In this document: piece by piece, positions 8,540-15,539 of the stretch
How the letters are laid out: every line of letters begins with the position of its first letter
Position numbering within the stretch: the stretch's first letter is position 1
Assembly: GCA_045592485.1 (NCBI GenBank)
Contig: JAZNUS010000206.1
Coordinates: 1 to 19,142 of the forward strand
Direction of reading: 5' to 3'
Length of the DNA stretch: 19,142 bases
Origin: RGIG1828 sp045592485
GTDB lineage: Bacteria; Bacillota; Clostridia; UMGS1810
Program-made: the position numbers and the translations under genes
The notes under the pieces: generated by a model
What the model was told of the DNA's origin: nothing
What the model saw: the letters and a program-made list of their open reading frames with translations, nothing else
Databases searched by the model: none

Positions 8540-9400
8540 TTATTCATCAAGCATCAAAGTTCCTTCTTTTGCTTTTTTCTTTAATCTTTGTATCTGTTCC
8601 TTTTCAATTTGAGCAATGCTCTTTTCTGGTGTTGGTAAATCTTCGGGCATTGTACCACCAATTTCTTCAATAGCTTTTCTTACTTCTCTGCCAACTGTAT
8701 TATGAACCTTTGTAGCAGTTTCTGCATTATCAACTTTATCTTTTCTTAATTTTTCTTCAGTTTGCGAAATTCTGAAAAGATTTGCAATAAGCTCTGTACT
8801 TCCCATATAATCAAGAATTTTTTGTCCTACTGCAAGACCTTTTCTTTTGTGGATATCTTCAACATCAAGTCCGCCATATAGTCCCATATAACCTGCATTT
8901 TGAAAAATTGCAAATTCTTCATTTGTTATAACACCGGCATTTCTTGCAGTTTCAGCAAGAAGCTGATTCCATTGCTTTATATCCCCACGAACAACCAATC
9001 TTCTGCTATCTTCATCAAGCTGATTAAATCTATCCGCAACCTCTTGTCTATATGTCTGTATAGCAAAGTATGTTTGTCCAAGTGCAATAACTTCTTTTCG
9101 CGGATCGTCGTTCTGAACAATTAAATAACAAGCATATCTTGTCAGCTCATAATCCAAAACTGGTTTTTCGGTTGCACCTGCTTTTACGATTTTCCTGACC
9201 TCAGGAAAATCGCATGTAATGTCGTGTCCGCTATTTTCACAAGCAATCATTGCACGCTTTATAACCTTATGAAAATTTTCCCATTTGTTATAGTCTAAAA
9301 CGGCAGCCAACTCTCTTGCAAACCAATATTCTGTTCCATCTTCTTTTATATGTTTTATATCTTCAAAACATTTATATTCTTTTGCAATTAGATTGCTCAT
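8540..9400 (-). CDS. dinD: DNA damage-inducible protein D (DinD) homologue
   Basis: Cytoplasmic DinD-family protein with an N-terminal BRO-like domain; E. coli DinD is LexA-controlled and inhibits RecA filament activity. The match is strong along the whole length: CENSGHDI, TRYACYLIVQNDDPRKEVIALGQ, TYFAIQTYRQE, FQNAGYMGLYGGLD, IHKRKGL, DYMGSTELIANLFR, SQTEEKL and GGTMPEDLPTPEKSI. I place the start at 9400 (286 aa), where GAGGTAG lies 5 nt upstream of MSNLIAKEY. An in-frame ATG at 9454 would translate through the TGTCGAA leader motif and lacks a ribosome binding site. No LexA-type GAAC(N4)GTTC box is visible. Direct repeats on both sides suggest it arrived as a unit. Confidence 0.92.
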   Translation of the reverse strand: MSNLIAKEYKCFEDIKHIKEDGTEYWFARELAAVLDYNKWENFHKVIKRAMIACENSGHDITCDFPEVRKIVKAGATEKPVLDYELTRYACYLIVQNDDPRKEVIALGQTYFAIQTYRQEVADRFNQLDEDSRRLVVRGDIKQWNQLLAETARNAGVITNEEFAIFQNAGYMGLYGGLDVEDIHKRKGLAVGQKILDYMGSTELIANLFRISQTEEKLRKDKVDNAETATKVHNTVGREVRKAIEEIGGTMPEDLPTPEKSIAQIEKEQIQRLKKKAKEGTLMLDE

Positions 9401-9677
9401 TACTTCTACCTCATTTCTGCATATTTTTGCAACTTTAGACAACATTCGACACAATTCTTAGTCGTGTCAAGTCAGGTGATCAGTAACTAATATAGACCTA
9501 CTAATTTTTTCTGATTATTTGACCGGATTCTTCTTAAACACTTTTCCTTAGAACCCGCATCAATGTTTGATTTTCCTGCCCGATATGTAAATATTTATTA
9601 TCGGCAAACTGTTTTATTTAATTTTACCCCGGCGTTTACACCGACATTTTTATCATTTACCAAGTTAATCGGAAAAA
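9401..9677 (-). promoter_or_regulatory. Leader of dinD plus 3' region of the ACT-MBL gene
   Basis: Non-coding. From the dinD side it holds paired heptamers TGTCTAA (9435-9441) and TGTCGAA (9445-9451) at a 10-bp period, TTGACA (9465-9470), an ATCAG..CTGAT dyad, and the CCGATA..TATCGG dyad. The last may help end transcription from the ACT-MBL gene, although no good T-run follows. No recognisable -10 sits at the standard distance from TTGACA, so the start site is uncertain. Confidence 0.45.
9463..9626. repeat. Direct repeat, copy B, upstream of dinD
   Basis: Same-orientation partner of 8310-8534, with the 17-bp block at 9463-9479 and the 42-bp perfect block at 9569-9610. The copies bracket dinD, so one dinD unit is about 1.1 kb from repeat to repeat. 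Copy B is shorter by about 60 bp because it lacks most of the hairpin-rich middle of copy A. Confidence 0.85.
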
Positions 9678-11114
9678 TTATACATTAACTGAATAATCCT
9701 TTTTAAATCCATGTGCCCCATAAATTTGCCACTTCCCTACACCCAATCTTTGCGTTATTGCCTTTCGTTCTTCTGCACAAAGCTCAGGATTGGTATCAAC
9801 AGATGTCATAAGTATAGGAGCATATTGGTTGTATTCCGCCTGTTCCTGTGTTAATCCATGGACATTAATATAAATATCCCCGGTAATTGCAATATGATTT
9901 CGATAGTCAATAAGAACTATTTCTCCGGGAAGATGTCCGCCTTGCCCCTCATATACTTCAAAATGGAGTTCTCCAAAATCGAAAAAACCAATTTGAGTAA
10001 GAGGTTCTTTTGGATTTTCCACATCATCCCACAATGTTATAACCTTATCAGGATTTACAGTTTTGTATGAGGTAAGTAATTTGCAAATATTAATATAAGG
10101 CTTGTGCAGGGCATTTTCCTCCCTATAACCATTTTTTCCATTATATTCTTTATTTAAGCACATTGCGGTTTTATGACTGGCAATAACCTCGTCAAACAGT
10201 GGCAATAGTCCGCAATGGTCAACATCGGCATGCGTTATAAGTATTGTTTTTTTAATTTCATCAAATTCAGGTATAATCTCTTTAAATACGCTTAACATTT
10301 CTTCTTTATAGCAAGCATAACCGCTGTCTATAAACAAATATTTTCTGTCGCTGTTTATAATGATTGTATTACTTCCGCAAGGAGGTTCTATCAATATTAT
10401 CTCGGTTTTTTCAGTAATTTTGTGTTTGGTTATACGGGGAGAAAAACTCCTTCCTTTTGAAGAACCAAGCAGTTCTGCAAATTTGCTGATACTGTCAAAG
10501 GTGCGATATGGTGACAACCCCTGTTCGTCCAATGTCTGCATAGCAAGATTTACATGTACTAAAAGCTCTTTGCTTATATCAGTAGTTAAACCCATAATCT
10601 GAGCCAGCCCCATAACATATGTATTGTAAAAAATACTGTTATCATAAACCTTCTCTGAGCTGTTATACTCTATCATTCGAACTTTGCATATTTTTTCAAC
10701 TTCCTTCAAAAATTCAGATATTTTTTTCGAATCATCAACATACAAGCCCATCTTAAAATACTGATAATTTGTCCCATTCTCTTGTGAACTTATATATGAT
10801 ATATTAAAGTTAAATTTGTTAATGAGAGTCAAAACATCCGTAACACTACCCGGAACATCCTTCAGACAAAACTCCAATAAAACAATGCTTGTTTTTGAGT
10901 TATTATTTTGAAGATAGCCAATCTTTTCAAGTTCACTATCTGCTTTTTTCAGTTGTTCCTCTGTTCCTTCCGCATCTATAAACAGCGTATGAGAATCTAC
11001 AGCCTTATTGTAACTTACACGAGTAATGTTAATTCCTAATGCCGAAAAGCACTTGCTCGCTTTCAAAAATGCACCAATATGGTTGGGCATTGATGTTATA
11101 TATGTTTTTTTCAT
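9678..11114 (-). CDS. ACT-ACT-metallo-beta-lactamase fold protein, function unknown
   Basis: A 478-aa three-part protein. Two tandem ACT-like domains (about 3-69 and 76-150) have the beta-alpha-beta pattern, for example LLEFCLKDVPGSVTDVLTLI; ACT domains usually bind amino acids or similar small ligands. A helical linker (about 155-230) follows, then a metallo-beta-lactamase fold (about 236-478). Metal ligands are visible: THADVDHCG at 294-302, H394 in GGHLPGE, D413 in TGD and H468 in GAHG. The first motif reads HxDxDH rather than the usual HxHxDH; a related HPDADH form occurs in ComEC-type domains. No signal peptide, so cytoplasmic. GAGGAAG precedes the ATG. It follows the triple-hydrolase gene in the same direction after 66 bp and has its own repeated leader. 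Hydrolysis controlled by a small ligand is inferred; the substrate is unknown. Confidence 0.8.
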   Translation of the reverse strand: MKKTYITSMPNHIGAFLKASKCFSALGINITRVSYNKAVDSHTLFIDAEGTEEQLKKADSELEKIGYLQNNNSKTSIVLLEFCLKDVPGSVTDVLTLINKFNFNISYISSQENGTNYQYFKMGLYVDDSKKISEFLKEVEKICKVRMIEYNSSEKVYDNSIFYNTYVMGLAQIMGLTTDISKELLVHVNLAMQTLDEQGLSPYRTFDSISKFAELLGSSKGRSFSPRITKHKITEKTEIILIEPPCGSNTIIINSDRKYLFIDSGYACYKEEMLSVFKEIIPEFDEIKKTILITHADVDHCGLLPLFDEVIASHKTAMCLNKEYNGKNGYREENALHKPYINICKLLTSYKTVNPDKVITLWDDVENPKEPLTQIGFFDFGELHFEVYEGQGGHLPGEIVLIDYRNHIAITGDIYINVHGLTQEQAEYNQYAPILMTSVDTNPELCAEERKAITQRLGVGKWQIYGAHGFKKDYSVNV

Positions 11115-11135
11115 TCATCTTCCTCGCTTTCGCCA

Positions 11136-11168
11136 AAATTCAACAATCTTACTATAAAGACTGTATAA
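11136..11168 (-). repeat. Leader repeat, copy upstream of the ACT-MBL gene
   Basis: A 33-nt block identical at 32 positions to 14190-14222. On the minus strand it gives TATAGT (11151-11156) followed by TGTTGAA (11139-11145). The next heptamer, TGGCGAA (11129-11135), lies just past the repeat at a 10-bp period. It is either a duplicated promoter or a recombination scar. Confidence 0.85.
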
Positions 11169-11180
11169 TCCAAATACCGC

Positions 11181-13337
11181 TTATTTAATTAGTTTTTGTA
11201 TCAGTAACTCATCTATCATTTTTATATCCTTTCCAACAAGAAAATTATACATTTCATGCACTTTGAACCCATCATAATCATCACACCGGTGGCTGTCAAA
11301 GCCTATGCTTATATATACTCCTGCATCTTTTATGATTTGTTGTTTTTTTGAATCATTCATAAAATCCAACACATATTGATGCTCCCTATATTTATGGATA
11401 CTGTCATAGCTTACATTCATCTCCCAAAAGATATTATTCTTTGCCATTTTTCTAAAGAATTCAGCATAATCAAATCCATACATATCACAGTAAGCAAACA
11501 AATCGGTGTGTGCGATGCCACATAAAATACCAAGTTTATTGCAAAACTCAAAAAGATTTTCCTTTACAATACTATCATCATATGTTATATGTTCAATAAG
11601 ACAATAATCAAAATCTTTTATCTCATCAACATTTTCTATATCATATAATTCACGCAAAGTTGCTATCTCAATTCCACAAAGCAATTTTATTTTATCTGAA
11701 TACTGATTGGCAAGATCTTTCATTTCGGCAAGATATTGCTTCTTGCGTTCACCTATACCGTAATTATGATCACTTATTCCAAACATTGATAATCCGTTTT
11801 GTATAGCAGTATCTATCAGATCACACGGATTGTCCCTTCCGCAATTACTGTAAAATGTATGTGAATGTATATCGAATATATTTCTGCTTTTATAGGTACT
11901 AAAGGTTTTTAAGGTTTCTTCATAAGCATTCTCCGGTCTCATTTCAAAAATAACCGGCGCTTTTTTTATTCTGTCCGTTGACCAGCACTTGAAAAATGAA
12001 GCATAGCTTATAAGGTGTCCGTAAATATTTTTAATGGGCATGTGATTTTCAAAAATGCCATCTTCATAATTCACCTGATGAATATGATAACCAACAATAT
12101 ATTCTCCAAGCATAGAAAACCATGTACTGATTTGATATTTCTGACTATATGGTGCATTATTTCTTGCATGTCCGATATCAAAATTAATGCCAACCTTATG
12201 CCTGCATTTTTTTGAGATCACTTGCATAAACCTGATGCATTCCTCCGGAATATAACCAAATCGTCTGGTATCATCTGCATTTTCATTAGATGTCATATGC
12301 ATATTTTCAACACCCACAACAATCTCACGCGAGATTCCGTTAAGCTGCTTGGCAATATACTCACATATCGTATCAATGATTTCAGGTTTTTCATTAACCT
12401 CTTTAACAGATACTTTCGGCACATGCTGAGTCACTCGCTCTGCTTTCAACACATCAGCTATATTTATAAGTTTACTGTAATTTTCATCAACCCAAATCTT
12501 TCCGTCGTCCCATCCTATGTCAGGTAAATGTACAGATAAATTTTCCCCTCCTGCACCGCGCCAGGCATCAATAGATTCTTTCAATTCATCTATACTGACT
12601 CCGATACAGTTCGGACGCAACTCAAGATTTTTTAATTTGTTCTCAATCGCAAACTTTATCTGTTCTTCGGGTTTATAGCAAGATATACCAAAATAATCAT
12701 ATATATCATTCGGTATCGGCGAAAAATAATAAGATTTACGAAGTTTTTTAGTTGAAGTATCATAATATGTAATGCATGGATTTTCACCTATTGACTTATC
12801 AGGATCCATTGCTTGCAAACTAACTGCATTATCACTTACTTCTGAGCAATGCAGGTGGCCATAAAACAACATAGTGTTTTCATGACTTTCCCGCCACTTT
12901 AACAACCTGTTATAACTTTCCCTGATATGATCTTTTAAAGGATGATGCATAAAAACAATACTATTATCGCCCATCATATCAAGTTCTGAAAATTGCTCAT
13001 CTGATATTGTTCTATCACAATCATTGACAGCATAAACCGAGATGCCCTTTATAACATTTTTACATTTGCTTGACTTAACTTTAATACTTTCTTTGCTTTC
13101 GGAACATCTGAGGTCTGAATTTCCGGGAATATAAAAAAACGGAATTTCGGTATCTGTCATTGATTTCACAAAAGCATCATATACTTCTTCATTTCCGTCA
13201 CAAGTTACATCTCCGGCATATGCTATTAAGTCAGGCTGTTTCTTTTTAACATCTGATATTGCCCATTTTAGTACATCATATTGCAACGCATCCTTGTCAA
13301 AGGGCAGATGTAAATCACACATAAAACATATTTTCAT
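11181..13337 (-). CDS. Calcineurin-like phosphoesterase / TIM-barrel / PHP triple fusion
   Basis: A 718-aa protein of three metallohydrolase-type domains. Residues 1 to about 205 form a calcineurin-like phosphoesterase: D8xH10, GD at 42-43, GNSD at 72-75, HH at 131-132 and GHLH at 160-163. Residues about 213-486 resemble a xylose-isomerase/AP-endonuclease-2 TIM barrel: VGVENMH with E344, NFDIGH with D387 and H390, GYHIH at 416-420 and FEMRPE with E465. Residues about 488-718 form a PHP phosphoesterase domain: DIHSHT at 489-494, SDHN at 522-525, GIEI with E557, AHTD with H609 and GFDSH with D681 and H683. All three active sites look intact. There is no signal peptide. GGAG sits 7 nt before the ATG. 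The next gene is the ACT-ACT-MBL protein. Each domain is recognisable, but I know no characterised protein with this order; a nucleotide or phosphate-ester substrate is a guess. Confidence 0.85.
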   Translation of the reverse strand: MKICFMCDLHLPFDKDALQYDVLKWAISDVKKKQPDLIAYAGDVTCDGNEEVYDAFVKSMTDTEIPFFYIPGNSDLRCSESKESIKVKSSKCKNVIKGISVYAVNDCDRTISDEQFSELDMMGDNSIVFMHHPLKDHIRESYNRLLKWRESHENTMLFYGHLHCSEVSDNAVSLQAMDPDKSIGENPCITYYDTSTKKLRKSYYFSPIPNDIYDYFGISCYKPEEQIKFAIENKLKNLELRPNCIGVSIDELKESIDAWRGAGGENLSVHLPDIGWDDGKIWVDENYSKLINIADVLKAERVTQHVPKVSVKEVNEKPEIIDTICEYIAKQLNGISREIVVGVENMHMTSNENADDTRRFGYIPEECIRFMQVISKKCRHKVGINFDIGHARNNAPYSQKYQISTWFSMLGEYIVGYHIHQVNYEDGIFENHMPIKNIYGHLISYASFFKCWSTDRIKKAPVIFEMRPENAYEETLKTFSTYKSRNIFDIHSHTFYSNCGRDNPCDLIDTAIQNGLSMFGISDHNYGIGERKKQYLAEMKDLANQYSDKIKLLCGIEIATLRELYDIENVDEIKDFDYCLIEHITYDDSIVKENLFEFCNKLGILCGIAHTDLFAYCDMYGFDYAEFFRKMAKNNIFWEMNVSYDSIHKYREHQYVLDFMNDSKKQQIIKDAGVYISIGFDSHRCDDYDGFKVHEMYNFLVGKDIKMIDELLIQKLIK

Positions 13338-13370
13338 AACGATTCTCCAGTAATTAATCTTCTCATCATT

Positions 13371-13400
13371 TTATATTATAAAGACTGCATAATCTAGATG
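13371..13400 (-). promoter_or_regulatory. Promoter-like leader of the triple-hydrolase gene
   Basis: On the minus strand TATAAT (13375-13380) is embedded in CAGTCTTTATAATA, shared (with Y/R changes) with the leaders at 11150 and 14205. The CTAGATG side is also shared with the 14220s. The -35 (AGGCAT, 17-bp spacer) is poor. No paired TGTCGAA heptamers are present here, unlike the related leaders. Confidence 0.5.
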
Positions 13401-13416
13401 CCTCTGTAGTTTATTT

Positions 13417-13467
13417 GTGCCATTTGGGGACGCGTGCCATTTGTGCCAATTGGCTCAATTGGCTCAG
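13417..13467. repeat. Short tandem direct repeats downstream of doc
   Basis: GTGCCATTTG occurs at 13417-13426 and 13434-13443, followed by GTGCCAATTGG (13443-13453). A tandem CAATTGGCT pair then starts at 13447 and 13456 and includes the palindrome CCAATTGG. It lies between the doc stop codon and the next promoter. There is no T-run, so it is not a normal terminator. It may be part of a dispersed intergenic repeat. Confidence 0.6.
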
Positions 13468-13481
13468 TTAATAACAAAAAC

Positions 13482-13859
13482 TTATTTTTTGAATTTATTT
13501 ATCCAATTTAAAATATCATCATATTTCATATCGCCTGATGCAACAGATAAACCAAAATCAACAACATCTGCGTTGGTGCAATTCATTTTTATTCCCTCTG
13601 CTTCCAAAAACGTCAGCATAACATACACGCCTATTCTCTTGTTGCCATCCACAAAGGCATGCTTGGATATTAAAGAAAACCCAAAACTTGCTGCTTTTTC
13701 CTCTTTTGTTTTATAGAGTTCTTCTCCACCAAATGTAGCATACGCGTTATTAAGAGCACTTTCTAAAAGTCCAACATCTCTTATACCAACACCGCCACCC
13801 GTTTCTTCTGCTATTAACTGATGTAAAAGTAAAACCTTTTCTTTACTTAATTTAATCAT
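13482..13859 (-). CDS. doc: Fic/Doc-family toxin (death-on-curing type)
   Basis: Toxin of a type II toxin-antitoxin pair. P1 Doc is a kinase that phosphorylates EF-Tu and stops translation. The 125-aa size is right for Doc, and the core motif HAFVDGNKRIG (67-77) is visible: His67, Phe69, Asp71, Asn73, Lys74 and Arg75. NKR in place of the AMPylating-Fic NGR favours Doc-type chemistry, while the Gly before Asn is Fic-like, so the exact reaction is uncertain. An upstream GIRDVGLLESAL (25-36) matches the Doc N-terminal consensus. Its ATG overlaps the antitoxin stop by 4 bp (13856-13859), typical of coupled toxin-antitoxin translation. Every core residue is present, so the toxin is probably active. 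Confidence 0.9.
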   Translation of the reverse strand: MIKLSKEKVLLLHQLIAEETGGGVGIRDVGLLESALNNAYATFGGEELYKTKEEKAASFGFSLISKHAFVDGNKRIGVYVMLTFLEAEGIKMNCTNADVVDFGLSVASGDMKYDDILNWINKFKK

Positions 13860-14098
13860 TTTGCCAACTCCTCAAAAGCAGGCTTGAATCTGTTCAAAAT
13901 CCTTTTTGCCGCCACATCTATTTTTTCATCATCAGTAATATCAAAATATGAATTAGAGTCAACATCAATAAGCAAAAACTTCGGCTTGTTATTTTTGAAG
14001 ATAACTGCCTGACCATTGTTTTCAGCCACTTTTGCTACCTTTGAAAAATTCTGATTTGCCTCTGTCATAGTTGTAATTGTTTCAGTATTTATATTCAT
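13856..14098 (-). CDS. Phd/YefM-like antitoxin
   Basis: An 80-aa partner that should neutralise the Doc toxin and repress the operon. The N-terminal half has the Phd/YefM DNA-binding pattern (TMTEANQNFSKVAKVAENNG, then AVIFKNNKPKFLLID). The charged C-terminal tail, about 50-80, is the expected toxin-wrapping region. An ideal AGGAGG lies just before the ATG. It is first in the operon and overlaps doc by 4 bp. A perfect inverted repeat spans the -10 of its promoter, fitting conditional autoregulation by the toxin-antitoxin complex. Confidence 0.88.
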   Translation of the reverse strand: MNINTETITTMTEANQNFSKVAKVAENNGQAVIFKNNKPKFLLIDVDSNSYFDITDDEKIDVAAKRILNRFKPAFEELAK

Positions 14099-14129
14099 AA
14101 CTACCTCCTATCATTTATACAATAAATAT

Positions 14130-14172
14130 ATCCTACAATTTATATTATATACAAATTGTAGGATGTTGTCAA
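14130..14172 (-). promoter_or_regulatory. Toxin-antitoxin promoter with a 12-bp palindromic operator
   Basis: A consensus sigma-A promoter on the minus strand: TTGACA (14167-14172), 17-bp spacer, TATAAT (14144-14149). Perfect 12-bp arms ATCCTACAATTT (14130-14141) and AAATTGTAGGAT (14153-14164) flank the -10 with an 11-bp centre. Binding there would block RNA polymerase. This is the expected operator for Phd or the Phd-Doc complex. Confidence 0.85.
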
Positions 14173-14189
14173 CCTATTTATTATTCTAC

Positions 14190-14222
14190 AAATTCGACAA
14201 TCTTACTATAAAGACTGTATAA
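14190..14222 (-). repeat. Leader repeat, copy upstream of the toxin-antitoxin operon
   Basis: 32/33 identical to 11136-11168. Read on the minus strand it has TATAGT (14205-14210), then TGTCGAA (14193-14199). A second heptamer, TGTAGAA (14184-14190), follows at a 9-bp period. It lies 18 bp above the consensus toxin-antitoxin -35, so the operon may have two promoters. Confidence 0.85.
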
Positions 14223-14284
14223 ACTAGATGACAATCTTTTTCAATATTTGCGACACATAAGGTTTAGATGCAAATCTTTGATTT

Positions 14285-14935
14285 TTAAAGTTGTGAAGTA
14301 AAGAGTTTGGCACGGCGCGTTATTTCTTCATAATCGCCTGCATGTATTGCTTTCTTATCAGCAATCGCAGTAGCAACGCCAATTCCCTTTGCGCCTGCAT
14401 CAAGATAATCTTTCATATTGTCGGGATTAATTCCACCAACCGCGAGAAATTTTATGTGAGAAAGCGGAACTGCCAAAGCCTTAAAATACGACAATTCAAA
14501 TTCAGAATTCGGAAATAACTTTGCAAAATCCGCACCAAAACGGTATGCGTTTGCTGCCTCGGTTGGCGTACATACACCTGGAATTGACACCATACCAAGT
14601 TCACGAGTTTTTTTAATAACTTTTTCGTAGCAATCAGGAGAAATGATAAATTCCGCCCCTGCCTGATAAGCAAGTTCTACCTGTTTTTCGGTCATGACCG
14701 TACCTGCACCAACTCGTACTCTTCCTTCGAACTTTTCTTTCAAAGTGCGAATGTTTTTGGCAGTGGTATCATCACTTACTATGCCGGATTGATCAAAGGT
14801 TACTTCAACAAGTCTTATGCCGCCCTTTTCCATAGCATCTACAGCACAAATCAGTTGTTCTGTTGTAAATCCGCGCATTATAACTATAATTTTATTTTCT
14901 TCAATATCTTTTAATATTTCTTCTCTGTTAATCAT
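14285..14935 (-). CDS. eda: KDPG/KHG aldolase family protein
   Basis: Class I aldolase of the KDPG/KHG family (216 aa), which in Entner-Doudoroff or sugar-acid breakdown splits 2-keto-3-deoxy-6-phosphogluconate to pyruvate and glyceraldehyde 3-phosphate. The Schiff-base lysine is K139 in AKLFP and the general acid/base is E44 in VEVTF. FIISPD (97-102), PGVCTPTE (119-126) and the phosphate-loop-like AVGGINPDN are conserved. The E. coli arginine of EVTLR is replaced here (EVTFDQ), a variant I recall as common in Clostridia, so the true substrate could be a related keto-deoxy acid. The ATG has GAGGAG 7 nt upstream and overlaps the end of the kinase gene by 8 bp, so the two are translated together. 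Confidence 0.9.
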   Translation of the reverse strand: MINREEILKDIEENKIIVIMRGFTTEQLICAVDAMEKGGIRLVEVTFDQSGIVSDDTTAKNIRTLKEKFEGRVRVGAGTVMTEKQVELAYQAGAEFIISPDCYEKVIKKTRELGMVSIPGVCTPTEAANAYRFGADFAKLFPNSEFELSYFKALAVPLSHIKFLAVGGINPDNMKDYLDAGAKGIGVATAIADKKAIHAGDYEEITRRAKLFTSQL

Positions 14936-15527
14936 TGTTTTTCTCCTCTAATAATTTTAGTGTTTTTTCTAAAGATTCTTTAATTGTCAAATCGCTGTTA
15001 TTGTCAAAAATCACAAATTTGTCTACAGCCATATTTTCTTCAACCTCAAAAGGTGGTTTAAAATTAATTTTTCTTATGTATTCATCCCAGTTATTAAGTT
15101 TTTCGACATCTCTGGCTGAATTTCTTTTTTTCATTCTTTCATAACAAACCTCAGCAGATGCAGTCACCCATATCATAAAAAGTTGTGCTCCATTTTCATT
15201 CGCCCTTTGTTTGAGTTGCCACATGTATTCTACATCCCGGACCTCTTTTCCAAAAGGAGCATTAACAAGAACAATATTTTCAAACCTCAGTGCCGAAAAA
15301 GCTATATCCATCATCGTCGAATATTCTGCAGAACGAAGATTATTTATGTAAAAATCCCCATCCATATTCACTTTTTTGCCACAAACAGAAAAAGCCGCCC
15401 GAATCAAGTCTCCAAGATCATCTTTGTCAAGATAAACTATATGATCAATTGATTTTGCTATCAATTCTGAAACATAGGTTTTTCCGCATGCAGGTGGTGC
15501 AGCAACCAAAATCATTTTTTTCTTCAT
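14928..15527 (-). CDS. P-loop small-molecule kinase-like ATPase
   Basis: A 199-aa protein of the AAA/zeta-toxin/shikimate-kinase-like P-loop group. The Walker A is APPACGKT (10-17), with the usual first Gly replaced by Ala. YLDKDDL (32-38) gives the acidic substrate-side residues. IVLVNAPFG (85-93) is the Walker-B-like strand, and an arginine/lysine lid (RMKKRNSARD, 131-140) follows. There is no PfkB or FGGY fold. It overlaps the aldolase gene by 8 bp, so a sugar or sugar-acid kinase feeding the aldolase is a reasonable inference, but the substrate is not visible. A strong AGGAGG precedes the ATG, and a -35/-10 pair lies upstream. Confidence 0.75.
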   Translation of the reverse strand: MKKKMILVAAPPACGKTYVSELIAKSIDHIVYLDKDDLGDLIRAAFSVCGKKVNMDGDFYINNLRSAEYSTMMDIAFSALRFENIVLVNAPFGKEVRDVEYMWQLKQRANENGAQLFMIWVTASAEVCYERMKKRNSARDVEKLNNWDEYIRKINFKPPFEVEENMAVDKFVIFDNNSDLTIKESLEKTLKLLEEKNND

Positions 15528-15539
15528 ACATTTCCTCCT

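Noticed and set aside
9401..9454. Longer dinD protein starting at the ATG at 9454
   Set aside because: The extension lies on the repeated leader heptamers and has no ribosome binding site, whereas 9400 has GAGGTAG at proper spacing and the family N-terminus.
9401..9480. A LexA box controlling dinD
   Set aside because: No GAAC(N4)GTTC-like site is present upstream, although E. coli dinD is LexA-controlled.
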